DNA of 8,263 bases from CABMGU01 sp964508495. GTDB taxonomy: Archaea; Nanobdellota; Nanobdellia; Woesearchaeales; ARS49. The notes beneath the pieces were generated by a model. It saw only the letters and a program-made list of their open reading frames with translations, was not told the origin of the DNA and made no database searches. The stretch is taken from assembly GCA_964508495.1 (NCBI GenBank), contig CAZDUA010000009.1:1-8263 (forward strand), in the 5' to 3' direction. Positions 1-5,745 of the stretch are shown here, in pieces. Positions within the stretch are counted from its first letter, which is position 1, and each line of letters begins with the position of its first letter. The translations under genes were made by a program, and so were the position numbers.

Positions 1-159
1 TTTGGCGATTTTGATTCCAATGGTGAAGTGAACATAGATGACCTCTTCATTATTGCTCAGAACTGGGGCAGTATCGCTCAGCCATTCCAAGGAGACGCGA
101 ATTTCGATGGCGTTGTTGATGCAGCTGACTTCGGTATTTGGAGATCTAATTTTTCTTAG
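1..159 (+). CDS. Dockerin type I domain, C-terminal end of a secreted protein (partial)
   Basis: The frame is open from the first base to a TAG at 157-159 and gives the last 52 residues of a longer protein. Two calcium-binding EF-hand-like loops are visible. The first has D3, D5, N7 and D14 with G8; the second has D32, N34, D36 and D43 with G37. Each loop is followed by a helix-like segment, and the two are separated by about 17 residues. This paired arrangement is the dockerin type I signature. In cellulosomes dockerins bind cohesins, while in archaea they usually sit at the C-terminus of surface or secreted proteins whose partner is often unknown. The catalytic or binding part lies upstream of the window, so the function of the whole protein cannot be given. 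The protein ends seven residues after the last loop ligand (D43 to the final S52), with no membrane anchor after it. Confidence 0.85.
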   Translation, partial: FGDFDSNGEVNIDDLFIIAQNWGSIAQPFQGDANFDGVVDAADFGIWRSNFS

Positions 160-170
160 TTTTTCTTTCT
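160..170 (+). terminator. T-rich tract, possible archaeal terminator
   Basis: Directly after the dockerin-gene stop there is an 11-base pyrimidine tract, nearly all T. Archaeal intrinsic termination needs only a U-rich tract without a hairpin. It is well placed between this stop and the next TATA box. The sequence is T-rich generally, so support is modest. Confidence 0.35.
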
Positions 171-187
171 AGATTTAATCCCAAAGC

Positions 188-195
188 TTAAATAT
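188..195 (+). promoter_or_regulatory. TATA box of trxB
   Basis: TTAAATAT is centred 27.5 bp upstream of the ATG at 219. Archaeal transcription starts roughly 25-27 bp downstream of the TATA centre, so the mRNA would begin at or next to the ATG and be leaderless. No Shine-Dalgarno motif is present in front of the ATG. This supports 219 over the in-frame TTG at 204. Confidence 0.6.
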
Positions 196-218
196 TTCTT
201 CTTTTGTTTTTTGTTCTT

Positions 219-1145
219 ATGTACGATATTGTTATCATTGGGGCTGGTGCTGCTGGCTTGACTGCAGCAATTTACGCTGGCAGGAAAAAGCTGAAATGTT
301 TGTTAGTTACTGGTCCGAACGTGGGCGGGGAAACTAATTCTACTAATGATATTCAGAATTATCCGGGCTATGAGGGTCCTGGCCCTGAGTTGATGAAGAA
401 GTTCTGGGCGTCAGCGAAAAAGTGGGGTTGTGAGATTAAGGAAGATTTAGTGCAAAAGGTTTCGCACAATAACAAGACCTTTACTATTGACTTGACGTCT
501 GGCGAGAAACTGCAGTCAAAAACTGTAATCTTGTGTTACGGCCGTGAAAGAAGGAAGTTGAACATTCCTGGCGAGGACAAGTTTTTCGGCAGGGGTCTTA
601 GCACTTGCACTACTTGCGATGCTCCTTTGTTCCCGAACAAAGACACTGTTGTTATTGGCGGAGGCAACAGCGCTGTTGAAGGTGCTTTAGAGCTTGCGCG
701 TATTGCAAAGAAGGTTTATCTTGTTCATAGGCGTGACCAGTTCAGGGCTGATGAGGTTACTGTTGAGTTGATGAAAAAAGAGCCGAAGATTGAGATTATT
801 ACGAATGCTGTTCCCGTTGAGGTTAAGGGGGAGAAGTTTGTCTCGCATTTGGTTATTGATGTTAAAGGTCAAAAGCGTGATTTGTCCGTTCAGGGAATTT
901 TCTCTGAGATTGGATGGGAGACTCATACAAAGATGGTTGAGGGTTTGGTAGACGTTAATGCTGTTGGCGAAATTAATGTTGATGAGTTTTGCAGGACTAA
1001 GACTCCGGGATTGTATGCTTGCGGTGATTTGACGCATATTCCTTACAAGCAGACTGTTATTAGTGCGGGCATGGGTGCTGTTGCGACTTTGGAAGCTTAC
1101 CGTTTTGTGAGTGGCAGTGGTCCTTCTCACGAGTATGTTAAATAA
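219..1145 (+). CDS. trxB: Thioredoxin reductase (NADPH, FAD)
   Basis: This 308-residue protein has the full low-molecular-weight thioredoxin reductase layout. The N-terminal FAD site is GAGAAG at residues 8-13. The redox-active disulfide is C130-T-T-C133 followed by D134. The NADPH domain has GGGNSA at 147-152 and HRR at 170-172 with FRA at 175-177; these arginines normally recognise the NADPH 2'-phosphate. The C-terminal FAD motif is GD at 269-270 followed by a QTVISAGMGA segment. The enzyme passes electrons from NADPH through FAD and the disulfide to thioredoxin in the cytoplasm. The length is normal for the family. The ATG at 219 is preferred because MYDIVIIGAG is the usual family start and the TATA box fits it; the in-frame TTG at 204 would only add five residues. 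The next gene encodes a small exported Cys-rich protein on the same strand, but with its own TATA box. Confidence 0.93.
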   Translation: MYDIVIIGAGAAGLTAAIYAGRKKLKCLLVTGPNVGGETNSTNDIQNYPGYEGPGPELMKKFWASAKKWGCEIKEDLVQKVSHNNKTFTIDLTSGEKLQSKTVILCYGRERRKLNIPGEDKFFGRGLSTCTTCDAPLFPNKDTVVIGGGNSAVEGALELARIAKKVYLVHRRDQFRADEVTVELMKKEPKIEIITNAVPVEVKGEKFVSHLVIDVKGQKRDLSVQGIFSEIGWETHTKMVEGLVDVNAVGEINVDEFCRTKTPGLYACGDLTHIPYKQTVISAGMGAVATLEAYRFVSGSGPSHEYVK

Positions 1146-1154
1146 TTTTAAATA
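1146..1154 (+). promoter_or_regulatory. TATA box of the 82-residue Cys-rich gene
   Basis: TTTTAAATA begins one base after the trxB stop codon and is centred 29 bp upstream of the ATG at 1179. The small gene can therefore be transcribed on its own as a leaderless mRNA, although read-through from trxB is also possible. Confidence 0.55.
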
Positions 1155-1178
1155 CTGACTTTCTATTATGTTGTTAAA

Positions 1179-1427
1179 ATGCAGGTGATAAAAATTTTGT
1201 TTGGTATTGTCGCAGTTCTCGCGTTAGTTGCTTTTCTTTTCATTGCGGTTAGTGCGAAGAATTCTGAGTCTTGTTCTTGTTATTTTACTGGCGATTGTTT
1301 TTTTGATGAGAACGGCAAAGGGTATCGTTATCATCAATGTGGCGGCAGTTGCGCGGCTTATAGTGGTCCAGCTCCTTATCCTGCTTGTCAGAATCCAGAT
1401 TATAAGCCTAGAAAACTTTTTGACTAG
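1179..1427 (+). CDS. Small membrane-anchored or secreted six-cysteine protein
   Basis: This 82-residue protein is not a family I recognise. Residues 4-24 form one hydrophobic helix, either an uncleaved anchor or a signal peptide; a possible cleavage site lies near the VSA at 24-26. The remaining ~55 residues are polar and Cys-rich, with C32, C34, C40, C54, C58 and C70. An even number of cysteines in an exported domain suggests up to three disulfides, or a metal site using the CxC and CxxxC pairs. The middle has FFDENGKGYRYHQCGG, with a G/Y-rich tail, and the protein ends in a basic segment and FD. The ATG start fits the TATA box 29 bp upstream. The TAG stop overlaps the stop of the convergent aIF-1A gene by four bases. 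The adjacency to thioredoxin reductase hints at thiol chemistry, but this is only positional. Confidence 0.7.
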   Translation: MQVIKILFGIVAVLALVAFLFIAVSAKNSESCSCYFTGDCFFDENGKGYRYHQCGGSCAAYSGPAPYPACQNPDYKPRKLFD

Positions 1428-1765
1428 AATTCTTCCTGAATTAATTCTTTGAGAAGTCCTTTTCTTTTTAGTAATTCAACTTGTATTGGCCTGTACTTGA
1501 ATATTACGTCTCCTTTTTCGTCTCCGCCTAATTCCCACAGCTCAATCAACAGTATATCGCCTTCGCGCACCCATAATTTTCTTTTCAGCCTGCCTGGGAT
1601 TCTGCAAATGCGCAGTTTGCCGTCCATGCAGCGTACTTTCATTCTAGAACCGCCGACTCTTTGCTCGCATAAGCCTAGAACTTGTCTTCCTCGAGGCATC
1701 GGCGTTCGCCTTATTTCTTCCTCTTGTTGTTGCTGCTGTTGCTGGATTTCTTCTTTCTTGCTCAT
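1424..1765 (-). CDS. eif1a: Translation initiation factor aIF-1A with N-terminal polyglutamine tract
   Basis: This is a 113-residue archaeal aIF-1A, homologous to eukaryotic eIF1A and bacterial IF1. It binds the A-site region of the small ribosomal subunit and helps start-codon selection. The S1-like OB fold is clear: EQRVGGSRMKVRC at 34-46, then DGK, RICRIPGRLKRK at 52-63, WVREGD at 65-70 and a GDEKGDVIFKY segment at 81-91, all close to the family consensus. The length is normal for the family. The N-terminal tail is usually short, basic and disordered. Here it contains seven consecutive glutamines (residues 8-14) followed by EEE. The ATG at 1765 fits a TATA box centred 28.5 bp upstream, so the mRNA for this factor is itself predicted to be leaderless. 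It is convergent with the Cys-rich gene, sharing the four-base CTAG at both stops. Confidence 0.95.
   Translation of the reverse strand: MSKKEEIQQQQQQQEEEIRRTPMPRGRQVLGLCEQRVGGSRMKVRCMDGKLRICRIPGRLKRKLWVREGDILLIELWELGGDEKGDVIFKYRPIQVELLKRKGLLKELIQEEF
1724..1744 (-). repeat. CAG/CAA repeat encoding Gln7 in aIF-1A
   Basis: Seven consecutive Gln codons on the minus strand, in the order CAG CAA CAG CAG CAA CAA CAA, encode residues 8-14 of aIF-1A. The interruptions between CAG and CAA make this an impure triplet repeat, less prone to slippage than a pure run, and suggest that the amino-acid tract is retained rather than newly expanded. Confidence 0.9.
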
Positions 1766-1789
1766 GTGACGAGAAAGTCAATAAGACGG

Positions 1790-1797
1790 TTTATAAG
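1790..1797 (-). promoter_or_regulatory. TATA box of the aIF-1A gene
   Basis: Read on the minus strand this is CTTATAAA, centred 28.5 bp upstream of the ATG at 1765. It lies in the 38-bp gap after the stop codon of the upstream same-strand gene. aIF-1A can therefore be transcribed independently. Confidence 0.6.
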
Positions 1798-1803
1798 CCT
1801 TTC

Positions 1804-2622
1804 TTATTTGAGAGATAATGCGTATGTCGACGTTAATTTCGCCATTCTTTTGAGCATTGCTTTGCGCGCGAGCAGGTATGCTTTGCCGTGGTTTGTGAAT
1901 TTTTGTTTTGCGTGCGTGCAGACCTTTTTTGCCGTACTTTTATGGTGGCTGAGCAAAAACTTGCCATAGCTTAGTCCTAGTTTTACTTTTTCTATCAGGC
2001 TTACGGGCTGTTTTTCTTTGAGTTCTTTTTGCAGGAAGAAGAATTTCGCATAAAGTGCTGCTGCATCATCTGGTGATAGGTATTGTGATAGGTCAAAGTC
2101 TCTGAACGTGTGCATTGCTTTCAAAATTTGTTCTTTGTCTCCGCCGAAGAATTGTGTTAAGTGATAAGCGATTTTGTGTGCGCGCCGGTGTGATAATTTT
2201 TTCTTTATGCTTTCTGTGATTGTTAATAGTTCTGGTTGTGTTTCTATGAGATTGCAGTTGACGGCATGGTCGATTAGATAGTGTGCTGCAAGGCTTACTT
2301 TTTCTGATGTCATTTTGTATTGTTCTAGCAGTTCTCTTGCTGCTGGCATGTGCGGGTTGACGAAGTTTGTGTCAATTACTCTGTCTAGTTCTTCGTGCAT
2401 TATCATTCCGATTGCCAGCGGCGCGTATTTCGGGTCTGTTTTCAGCAAGTATTGTAAGAATTGTTCTGCTCTTCCGTGGACTCTTTTGATTACGCCGAAT
2501 TCTTCTAAATCTGTTATTACGCTTCCTATTGCGACTAGTGCGAAGTTGGAGCTTTCTCTTCTAATCTTTAGTTTTTCGAATAGCTTCTTGCAACTGTCCA
2601 CGTGTAATGCGAATGCTGGCAT
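1804..2622 (-). CDS. Putative zinc-dependent phospholipase C-like protein (uncertain)
   Basis: This 272-residue, mostly helical protein has no signal peptide or membrane segment. The first half carries spaced polar residues resembling the Zn-dependent phospholipase C/S1-P1 fold: H7 near the N-terminus, GSVITD at 33-38 with D38, H76-E77 with D80 in MHEELDRVID, and H114 with D118-H119 in AAHYLIDHAVN. In that family such His and Asp residues bind a trinuclear zinc site. I infer the relationship from this pattern and the helical character, not from an aligned match; an HD-like or unknown helical family is the main alternative. The second half (about 140-272) is rich in Lys and His with no recognised domain, and is strongly basic over the last 50 residues. 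The ATG at 2622 is the first available start in frame. It is divergent from the exonuclease gene at 2688. Confidence 0.6.
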   Translation of the reverse strand: MPAFALHVDSCKKLFEKLKIRRESSNFALVAIGSVITDLEEFGVIKRVHGRAEQFLQYLLKTDPKYAPLAIGMIMHEELDRVIDTNFVNPHMPAARELLEQYKMTSEKVSLAAHYLIDHAVNCNLIETQPELLTITESIKKKLSHRRAHKIAYHLTQFFGGDKEQILKAMHTFRDFDLSQYLSPDDAAALYAKFFFLQKELKEKQPVSLIEKVKLGLSYGKFLLSHHKSTAKKVCTHAKQKFTNHGKAYLLARKAMLKRMAKLTSTYALSLK

Positions 2623-2657
2623 AGTTAACCCACTTCACTGGACATATGTGCATAGTG

Positions 2658-2665
2658 TTTATAAG
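2658..2665 (+). promoter_or_regulatory. TATA box of the DEDD exonuclease gene
   Basis: TTTATAAG is centred 26.5 bp upstream of the ATG at 2688, again predicting a leaderless mRNA. It reads as CTTATAAA on the other strand, identical to the aIF-1A box, and lies 39.5 bp from the divergent ATG at 2622. It could serve both genes, with the divergent mRNA carrying a leader of about 12 bases. No better minus-strand box was seen; ACATATGT at 2642-2649 is a weak alternative. Confidence 0.6.
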
Positions 2666-2687
2666 CGTTGTGCGGTAATTTTGTGTT

Positions 2688-3437
2688 ATGCTTTCAGAGT
2701 CTTTTGTTTTGCTGCCTAGTGTTAAGCATCGTACTGAGCGTAAGATATGGGCTCAGGGTATTGATTCTTGGGATCATTTTATGGGTGCTGTTAAGGTTAA
2801 AGGTCTTAGTGCTTCTAGAAAGGATAGTTTTGATTGGAAGTTGCAGGAGGCAAAGGATAAGCTTAGAGAACAGGATGCTTCTTTTTTCGCAAAAACCGTT
2901 CCTTTTTCTGACCAGTGGCGTCTTTACAACGAATTCAAGGACGAGGCTGTTTATTTGGACATTGAAACTAACGGCTATTATAGCGGGATTACAGTCATCG
3001 GTCTTTCTGATGGTGTTGACGCTAAGACTTTTGTGAGAGGTTTTAATCTTGACCGTTCTCTGATTATGAAAGAGTTGGAAAAATACAAGTTGATTGTTAC
3101 TTTTAACGGCGCTAGTTTTGACTTGCCCGTCATCGAGCGCTACTTTAACATTAAACCAAACGTGCCGCATGTTGATTTGCGTTTTGTCTGCCAGAAGTTA
3201 GGAATTGTTGGAGGCTTGAAGTCTATTGAGAAGCAGATGAAAATCAGGCGCCGCCCTGAAGTTGAGGGTATTTCTGGCGGGGACGCGGTTTATTTGTGGG
3301 AGATGTGGAAGAGTACTGGTGACAGGGATTATTTGGAAAAATTGGTGATGTATAACGAGGAAGACATTCTCAACTTGCGTCCTTTAGCAGAGAAAGTTAT
3401 TCCGCAGTTGTGGAAGAAAACTCGTTTATGTAACTAG
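2688..3437 (+). CDS. RNase H-like (YprB-type) DEDD 3'-5' exonuclease
   Basis: This 249-residue protein carries a DnaQ/RNase H-fold exonuclease domain of the YprB/RNase_H_2 type. The three Exo motifs are visible. Exo I is YLDIETNG with D91 and E93, Exo II is VTFNGASFD with N140 and D145, and Exo III is Y222-N-E-E-D226, the YxxxD form. These acidic residues bind two metal ions for nucleotidyl hydrolysis. The first ~50 residues contain a FVLLPSVKHRTERKIWAQG segment ending in a WDHF motif, which usually precedes this domain and resembles a short helix-hairpin region. The substrate, DNA or RNA, is not determined by sequence. The ATG fits the TATA box 26.5 bp upstream. The 3' end overlaps the convergent small membrane gene by 12 bp. 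It is divergent from the phospholipase-like gene, with 65 bp between their starts. Confidence 0.85.
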   Translation: MLSESFVLLPSVKHRTERKIWAQGIDSWDHFMGAVKVKGLSASRKDSFDWKLQEAKDKLREQDASFFAKTVPFSDQWRLYNEFKDEAVYLDIETNGYYSGITVIGLSDGVDAKTFVRGFNLDRSLIMKELEKYKLIVTFNGASFDLPVIERYFNIKPNVPHVDLRFVCQKLGIVGGLKSIEKQMKIRRRPEVEGISGGDAVYLWEMWKSTGDRDYLEKLVMYNEEDILNLRPLAEKVIPQLWKKTRLCN

Positions 3438-3641
3438 GCTTACTGCTTTTCCAACAGCGTCTGTTGTTGCTGCTGTTACGCCGAACGGGTCGTTTCCTGT
3501 TAGAACGTAAATCAGGAATGATACTGCTATTGCGATTAGTGCGATGGCAATTATTGTTCTTGCAGCGCCTACCAAGAATTTGAGCGCTGCTAGTGCTAGT
3601 AATATTAGCGCGATTATTATTATCAGGCTTAGTATGCTCAT
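3426..3641 (-). CDS. Small two-helix membrane protein, unknown function
   Basis: This 71-residue protein starts MSILSLIIII. Two hydrophobic helices are visible, about residues 2-22 and 27-47, joined by a short loop holding K21 and R28. A polar C-terminal tail of about 25 residues follows, with GNDPFGV and then an Ala/Thr/Val-rich end. No catalytic or metal motif is visible, and I do not recognise the family. The frame could extend to an in-frame codon at 3683, but those 14 extra residues are polar (MRENIKYTRTNNTH) and would span the promoter. The ATG at 3641 has a TATA box centred 27 bp upstream, so it is the better start. The stop overlaps the exonuclease gene's end by 12 bp. Confidence 0.7.
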   Translation of the reverse strand: MSILSLIIIIALILLALAALKFLVGAARTIIAIALIAIAVSFLIYVLTGNDPFGVTAATTDAVGKAVSLVT

Positions 3642-3663
3642 GTGAGTGTTGTTTGTTCTTGTG

Positions 3664-3671
3664 TATTTAAT
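3664..3671 (-). promoter_or_regulatory. TATA box of the small membrane protein gene
   Basis: Minus-strand ATTAAATA is centred about 27 bp upstream of the ATG at 3641. It lies back to back with the Dph2 gene's box at 3686-3693, so this divergent pair has two separate TATA elements. Confidence 0.5.
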
Positions 3672-3685
3672 GTTTTCTCGCAATG

Positions 3686-3693
3686 TTTTTAAA
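3686..3693 (+). promoter_or_regulatory. TATA box of the Dph2-like gene
   Basis: TTTTTAAA is centred about 26 bp upstream of the ATG at 3716. It places the transcript start at the ATG and argues against the in-frame ATG at 3683, which lies upstream of the box. Confidence 0.55.
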
Positions 3694-3715
3694 GGCGCTA
3701 TATAGTTTTCGTCGT

Positions 3716-4417
3716 ATGAAACTGATGCACGTGCACGCGAGGAGCACTATTGACATTAAGATGCCTGAGAGTGTGCTGAAGAAACTGCCGAAGTGCAGGT
3801 GGGGCGTTGTTACGACTATTCAGCATGAGCACAAGATAGGTGATGTTCTAACTCAATTAAAGACTGCCCAGCTTGCAGGCCAAGTGTTAGGATGCAATGC
3901 GAGTGCTGCTGAAAAAATCAAGGACAAGGTTGATGCTTGGTTGTTTGTTGGCAGTGGAGAGTTTCATCCTGTTCAAGTTCAGCTAAAAACAGACCAGCCT
4001 GTCTGGTTGTGGAATCCTGTTACTAAAGAGCTTGGCGAACTTCCTAAAGAGCGTGTTGATTCTTGGAGGAAGAGAAAACAGGGCCAGTTGAATAAATTCC
4101 TTCACGCAAAAAAAGTCGGAATCATAGTCTCAACTAAGATTGGCCAGAAGAATTTGATGCGCGCATTAGAGCTCACAAAAAAGTCTGACAAGGAATATTT
4201 CATCTTCGCCTGCGATGAGCTTGACATGTCTCAGTTTGAGAATTTTAATTTTGTTGACTTCTGGGTTAATACTGCTTGTCCGAGAATTCCTGACCAGGCT
4301 GTTAACATGGTCAATATTGACGACCTCATAGATGCTGGCTTGCTGAAGCTTGAGAAAGAGCCTATGGCTTACGAGCTTCCTATTTGGATGAGCAGTATGG
4401 GGATGAAGCAGAAGTGA
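3716..4417 (+). CDS. dph2: Diphthamide synthase Dph2-like protein lacking the first domain
   Basis: Dph2 uses a [4Fe-4S] cluster and S-adenosylmethionine to transfer a 3-amino-3-carboxypropyl group to the target histidine of elongation factor 2, the first step of diphthamide formation. This 233-residue protein matches domains 2 and 3. GVVTTIQHEHKIGDV begins at residue 30, then GQVLGCNAS with C60, then FVGSGEFHP at 77-85. The third domain ends with NTACPRIPDQ carrying C188. The C60-C188 spacing of 128 residues is close to the 124 between the second and third cluster cysteines of Pyrococcus horikoshii Dph2 (C163, C287). The usual first domain of about 100 residues, with the first cluster cysteine, is absent; the family is normally about 340 residues. 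The ATG at 3716 is favoured by the TATA box, while 3683 adds only 11 residues. The stop overlaps the next gene's GTG. Confidence 0.85.
   Translation: MKLMHVHARSTIDIKMPESVLKKLPKCRWGVVTTIQHEHKIGDVLTQLKTAQLAGQVLGCNASAAEKIKDKVDAWLFVGSGEFHPVQVQLKTDQPVWLWNPVTKELGELPKERVDSWRKRKQGQLNKFLHAKKVGIIVSTKIGQKNLMRALELTKKSDKEYFIFACDELDMSQFENFNFVDFWVNTACPRIPDQAVNMVNIDDLIDAGLLKLEKEPMAYELPIWMSSMGMKQK
4399..4406 (+). promoter_or_regulatory. Shine-Dalgarno-like site for the DUF192 gene
   Basis: GGGGATGA lies seven bases before the GTG at 4414, inside the end of the Dph2-like gene. It matches six of eight positions of the archaeal consensus GGAGGTGA. Unlike the leaderless genes, this second gene of a pair needs such a site or translational coupling. 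Confidence 0.4.
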
Positions 4418-4815
4418 AGCGCATTCTTCTGTTTTTATTGTTAATTTCTTGTTCTACTCCGCCTGTTGTTCATTTTGACAACGCTGATTTTGTTGTTGAA
4501 CTGGCTAAGACTCCTGCTGAGCGCCAGCAGGGTTTGATGTTCAGGGAATCAATGCCTGATGATAGAGGAATGCTTTTCATTTTTGATGATGTTGTTCCGA
4601 GAAGTTTTTGGATGAAGAATACTCTTATTCCTTTGGACATGATTTTTGTTGATGAGAATTGGACTGTCGTGCACGTTGCGAATGCTGTGCCTTGCACTGC
4701 TGATCCTTGTCTGAGTTATTCTTCTCCGCCTGCCAAGTATGTCTTGGAAATTAATGGCGGTCTTGCAGAAAAAAGTAATATTACAATAGGTTCTAAATTG
4801 TTTTTAAGTGAATGA
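4414..4815 (+). CDS. DUF192 family lipoprotein
   Basis: The 133-residue protein begins with a short lipoprotein signal, MKRILLFLLLISC, with lipobox L10-I11-S12-C13; C13 would be lipidated and anchor the protein outside the membrane. The rest is a DUF192 domain. It shows TPAERQQGLMFRESMP at 33-48, RGMLFIFDD at 51-59, then SFWMKNTLIPLDMIFVD at 64-80, which is the family core. A second Cys pair, C94 and C99, lies in a CTADPC loop and could form a disulfide. Some relatives are annotated as calcium or lipid binding, but no biochemical role is firmly known. The GTG start overlaps the stop of the Dph2-like gene in GTGA. An in-frame TTG at 4384 would add ten acidic residues before the signal and spoil it. 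The C-terminus overlaps the convergent sppA by 12 bp. Confidence 0.85.
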   Translation: MKRILLFLLLISCSTPPVVHFDNADFVVELAKTPAERQQGLMFRESMPDDRGMLFIFDDVVPRSFWMKNTLIPLDMIFVDENWTVVHVANAVPCTADPCLSYSSPPAKYVLEINGGLAEKSNITIGSKLFLSE

Positions 4816-5745
4816 GACTTGTACGTCTGTTGTGAGCGCGCTTCCTATTCCTCTTCCGATGCTGTAAAAGTTTTCTGATGTGACGCCTGCTAGTTTGTCG
4901 AAGAACGTTCCTTGTATTTTGTAGTCAACAGGCTCTGCTGTTATGTTGAGTTCCTGCTCTAGGTATTTCAGCGCGTCTTTCTTGTTTCCGAGCTCGTCAA
5001 CAAGCCCTAGTTCTTTTGCTTCGCTTCCCAAGTAAACAAATCCTGTTGCTAGCTCTCTTACCGTGCTTTCCGGCAGGTTTCTATTCTCGGCGACTGTTCT
5101 TATGAATTCGTCGTGTAGTTTGTTTAGCATTGTTTGGAATAGTTGTTGTTCTTCTGATGTCATTTCTCTGAGCATTGTTCCTGCGTCTTTCAGTCTTCCT
5201 GCGGTCAATTTTCTGTAAGTGACGTTGTAATCTGCCAGCAGTCCTGTGAATTCCAGTCTGCTCGCTTGTACTCCTATGCTTCCTGTTATGCTCATTTTGT
5301 TAGCGTATATTTTGTCTGCTGCGGTTGCTATCCAGTATGCTCCTGATGCTCCTGTTTCTCTGATTACTGCTATTGTTGTTTTGTTGGATTCTTTTAATGC
5401 TGTTGCTATCTCGTCTGTGGCTACTGGTGTTCCGCCGGGACTGTTTATTTCAAGAATTATTGCTTTGATGTCGTCGTTTTCTTGCGCTTTTTCTATGAGT
5501 TTTACTATTCCCGCACTGTCGACTGTTGTTTGAAATGTTACATCTCCTGTTGTGATGAGTCCTTCTAGTGGTATTACTGCCACGTTTCCCGTTTCCAGCG
5601 CTGGTACAAATGAGCCTAAAATACTGAAGAAGAACATTGCGAATATTAGCACCATGAGTATGCTTATTCCTATGCTGATTACTTTCCAGGTGGTTCTTAA
5701 TATTTTTCCGCCTGTTATTTCTTCTTTTGGTTGTTGTTTTTTCAT
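4804..5745 (-). CDS. sppA: Signal peptide peptidase SppA, S49 family
   Basis: This 313-residue membrane-anchored serine protease is of the short SppA type, with one protease domain. One transmembrane helix spans about residues 23-43, after a basic cytoplasmic start, and the protease domain lies outside. The Ser/Lys dyad is visible: S134 in the ETGASGAYWIA segment and K186 in RLKDAGTMLREMT, which matches the KD-G-P-REMT lysine motif of Bacillus and archaeal SppA. The NSPGG motif at 101-105 lines the active site. SppA degrades signal peptides left in the membrane after secretion. The ATG at 5745 overlaps the upstream methyltransferase stop in ATGA, so the two genes are probably co-transcribed and translationally coupled. 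The 3' end overlaps the DUF192 gene by 12 bp. Confidence 0.92.
   Translation of the reverse strand: MKKQQPKEEITGGKILRTTWKVISIGISILMVLIFAMFFFSILGSFVPALETGNVAVIPLEGLITTGDVTFQTTVDSAGIVKLIEKAQENDDIKAIILEINSPGGTPVATDEIATALKESNKTTIAVIRETGASGAYWIATAADKIYANKMSITGSIGVQASRLEFTGLLADYNVTYRKLTAGRLKDAGTMLREMTSEEQQLFQTMLNKLHDEFIRTVAENRNLPESTVRELATGFVYLGSEAKELGLVDELGNKKDALKYLEQELNITAEPVDYKIQGTFFDKLAGVTSENFYSIGRGIGSALTTDVQVSFT

Noticed and set aside
204..218. Upstream TTG start for thioredoxin reductase
   Set aside because: It adds MFFVL before the conserved MYDIVIIGAG start and sits only about 12 bp after the TATA box, where transcription has not yet begun.
687..1130. Minus-strand open frame inside trxB
   Set aside because: Its translation is Asn/Ser/Arg-rich with no domain, and it is fully covered by a confident thioredoxin reductase gene.
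1682..1969. Plus-strand frame with a run of leucines
   Set aside because: The leucine run is the antisense of the glutamine tract in aIF-1A, and the rest is opposite the start of aIF-1A and the end of the phospholipase-like gene.
2623..2653. Alternative upstream ATG for the phospholipase-like gene
   Set aside because: The ATG at 2653 on the minus strand is 31 bases from the chosen start and so is out of frame.
3683..3715. Upstream ATG for the Dph2-like gene
   Set aside because: It would place the TATA box inside the coding region; family-like sequence starts after 3716.
4384..4413. Upstream TTG start for the DUF192 gene
   Set aside because: It adds ten acidic residues before the hydrophobic lipoprotein signal. 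The GTG at 4414 gives a normal signal and a GTGA overlap.
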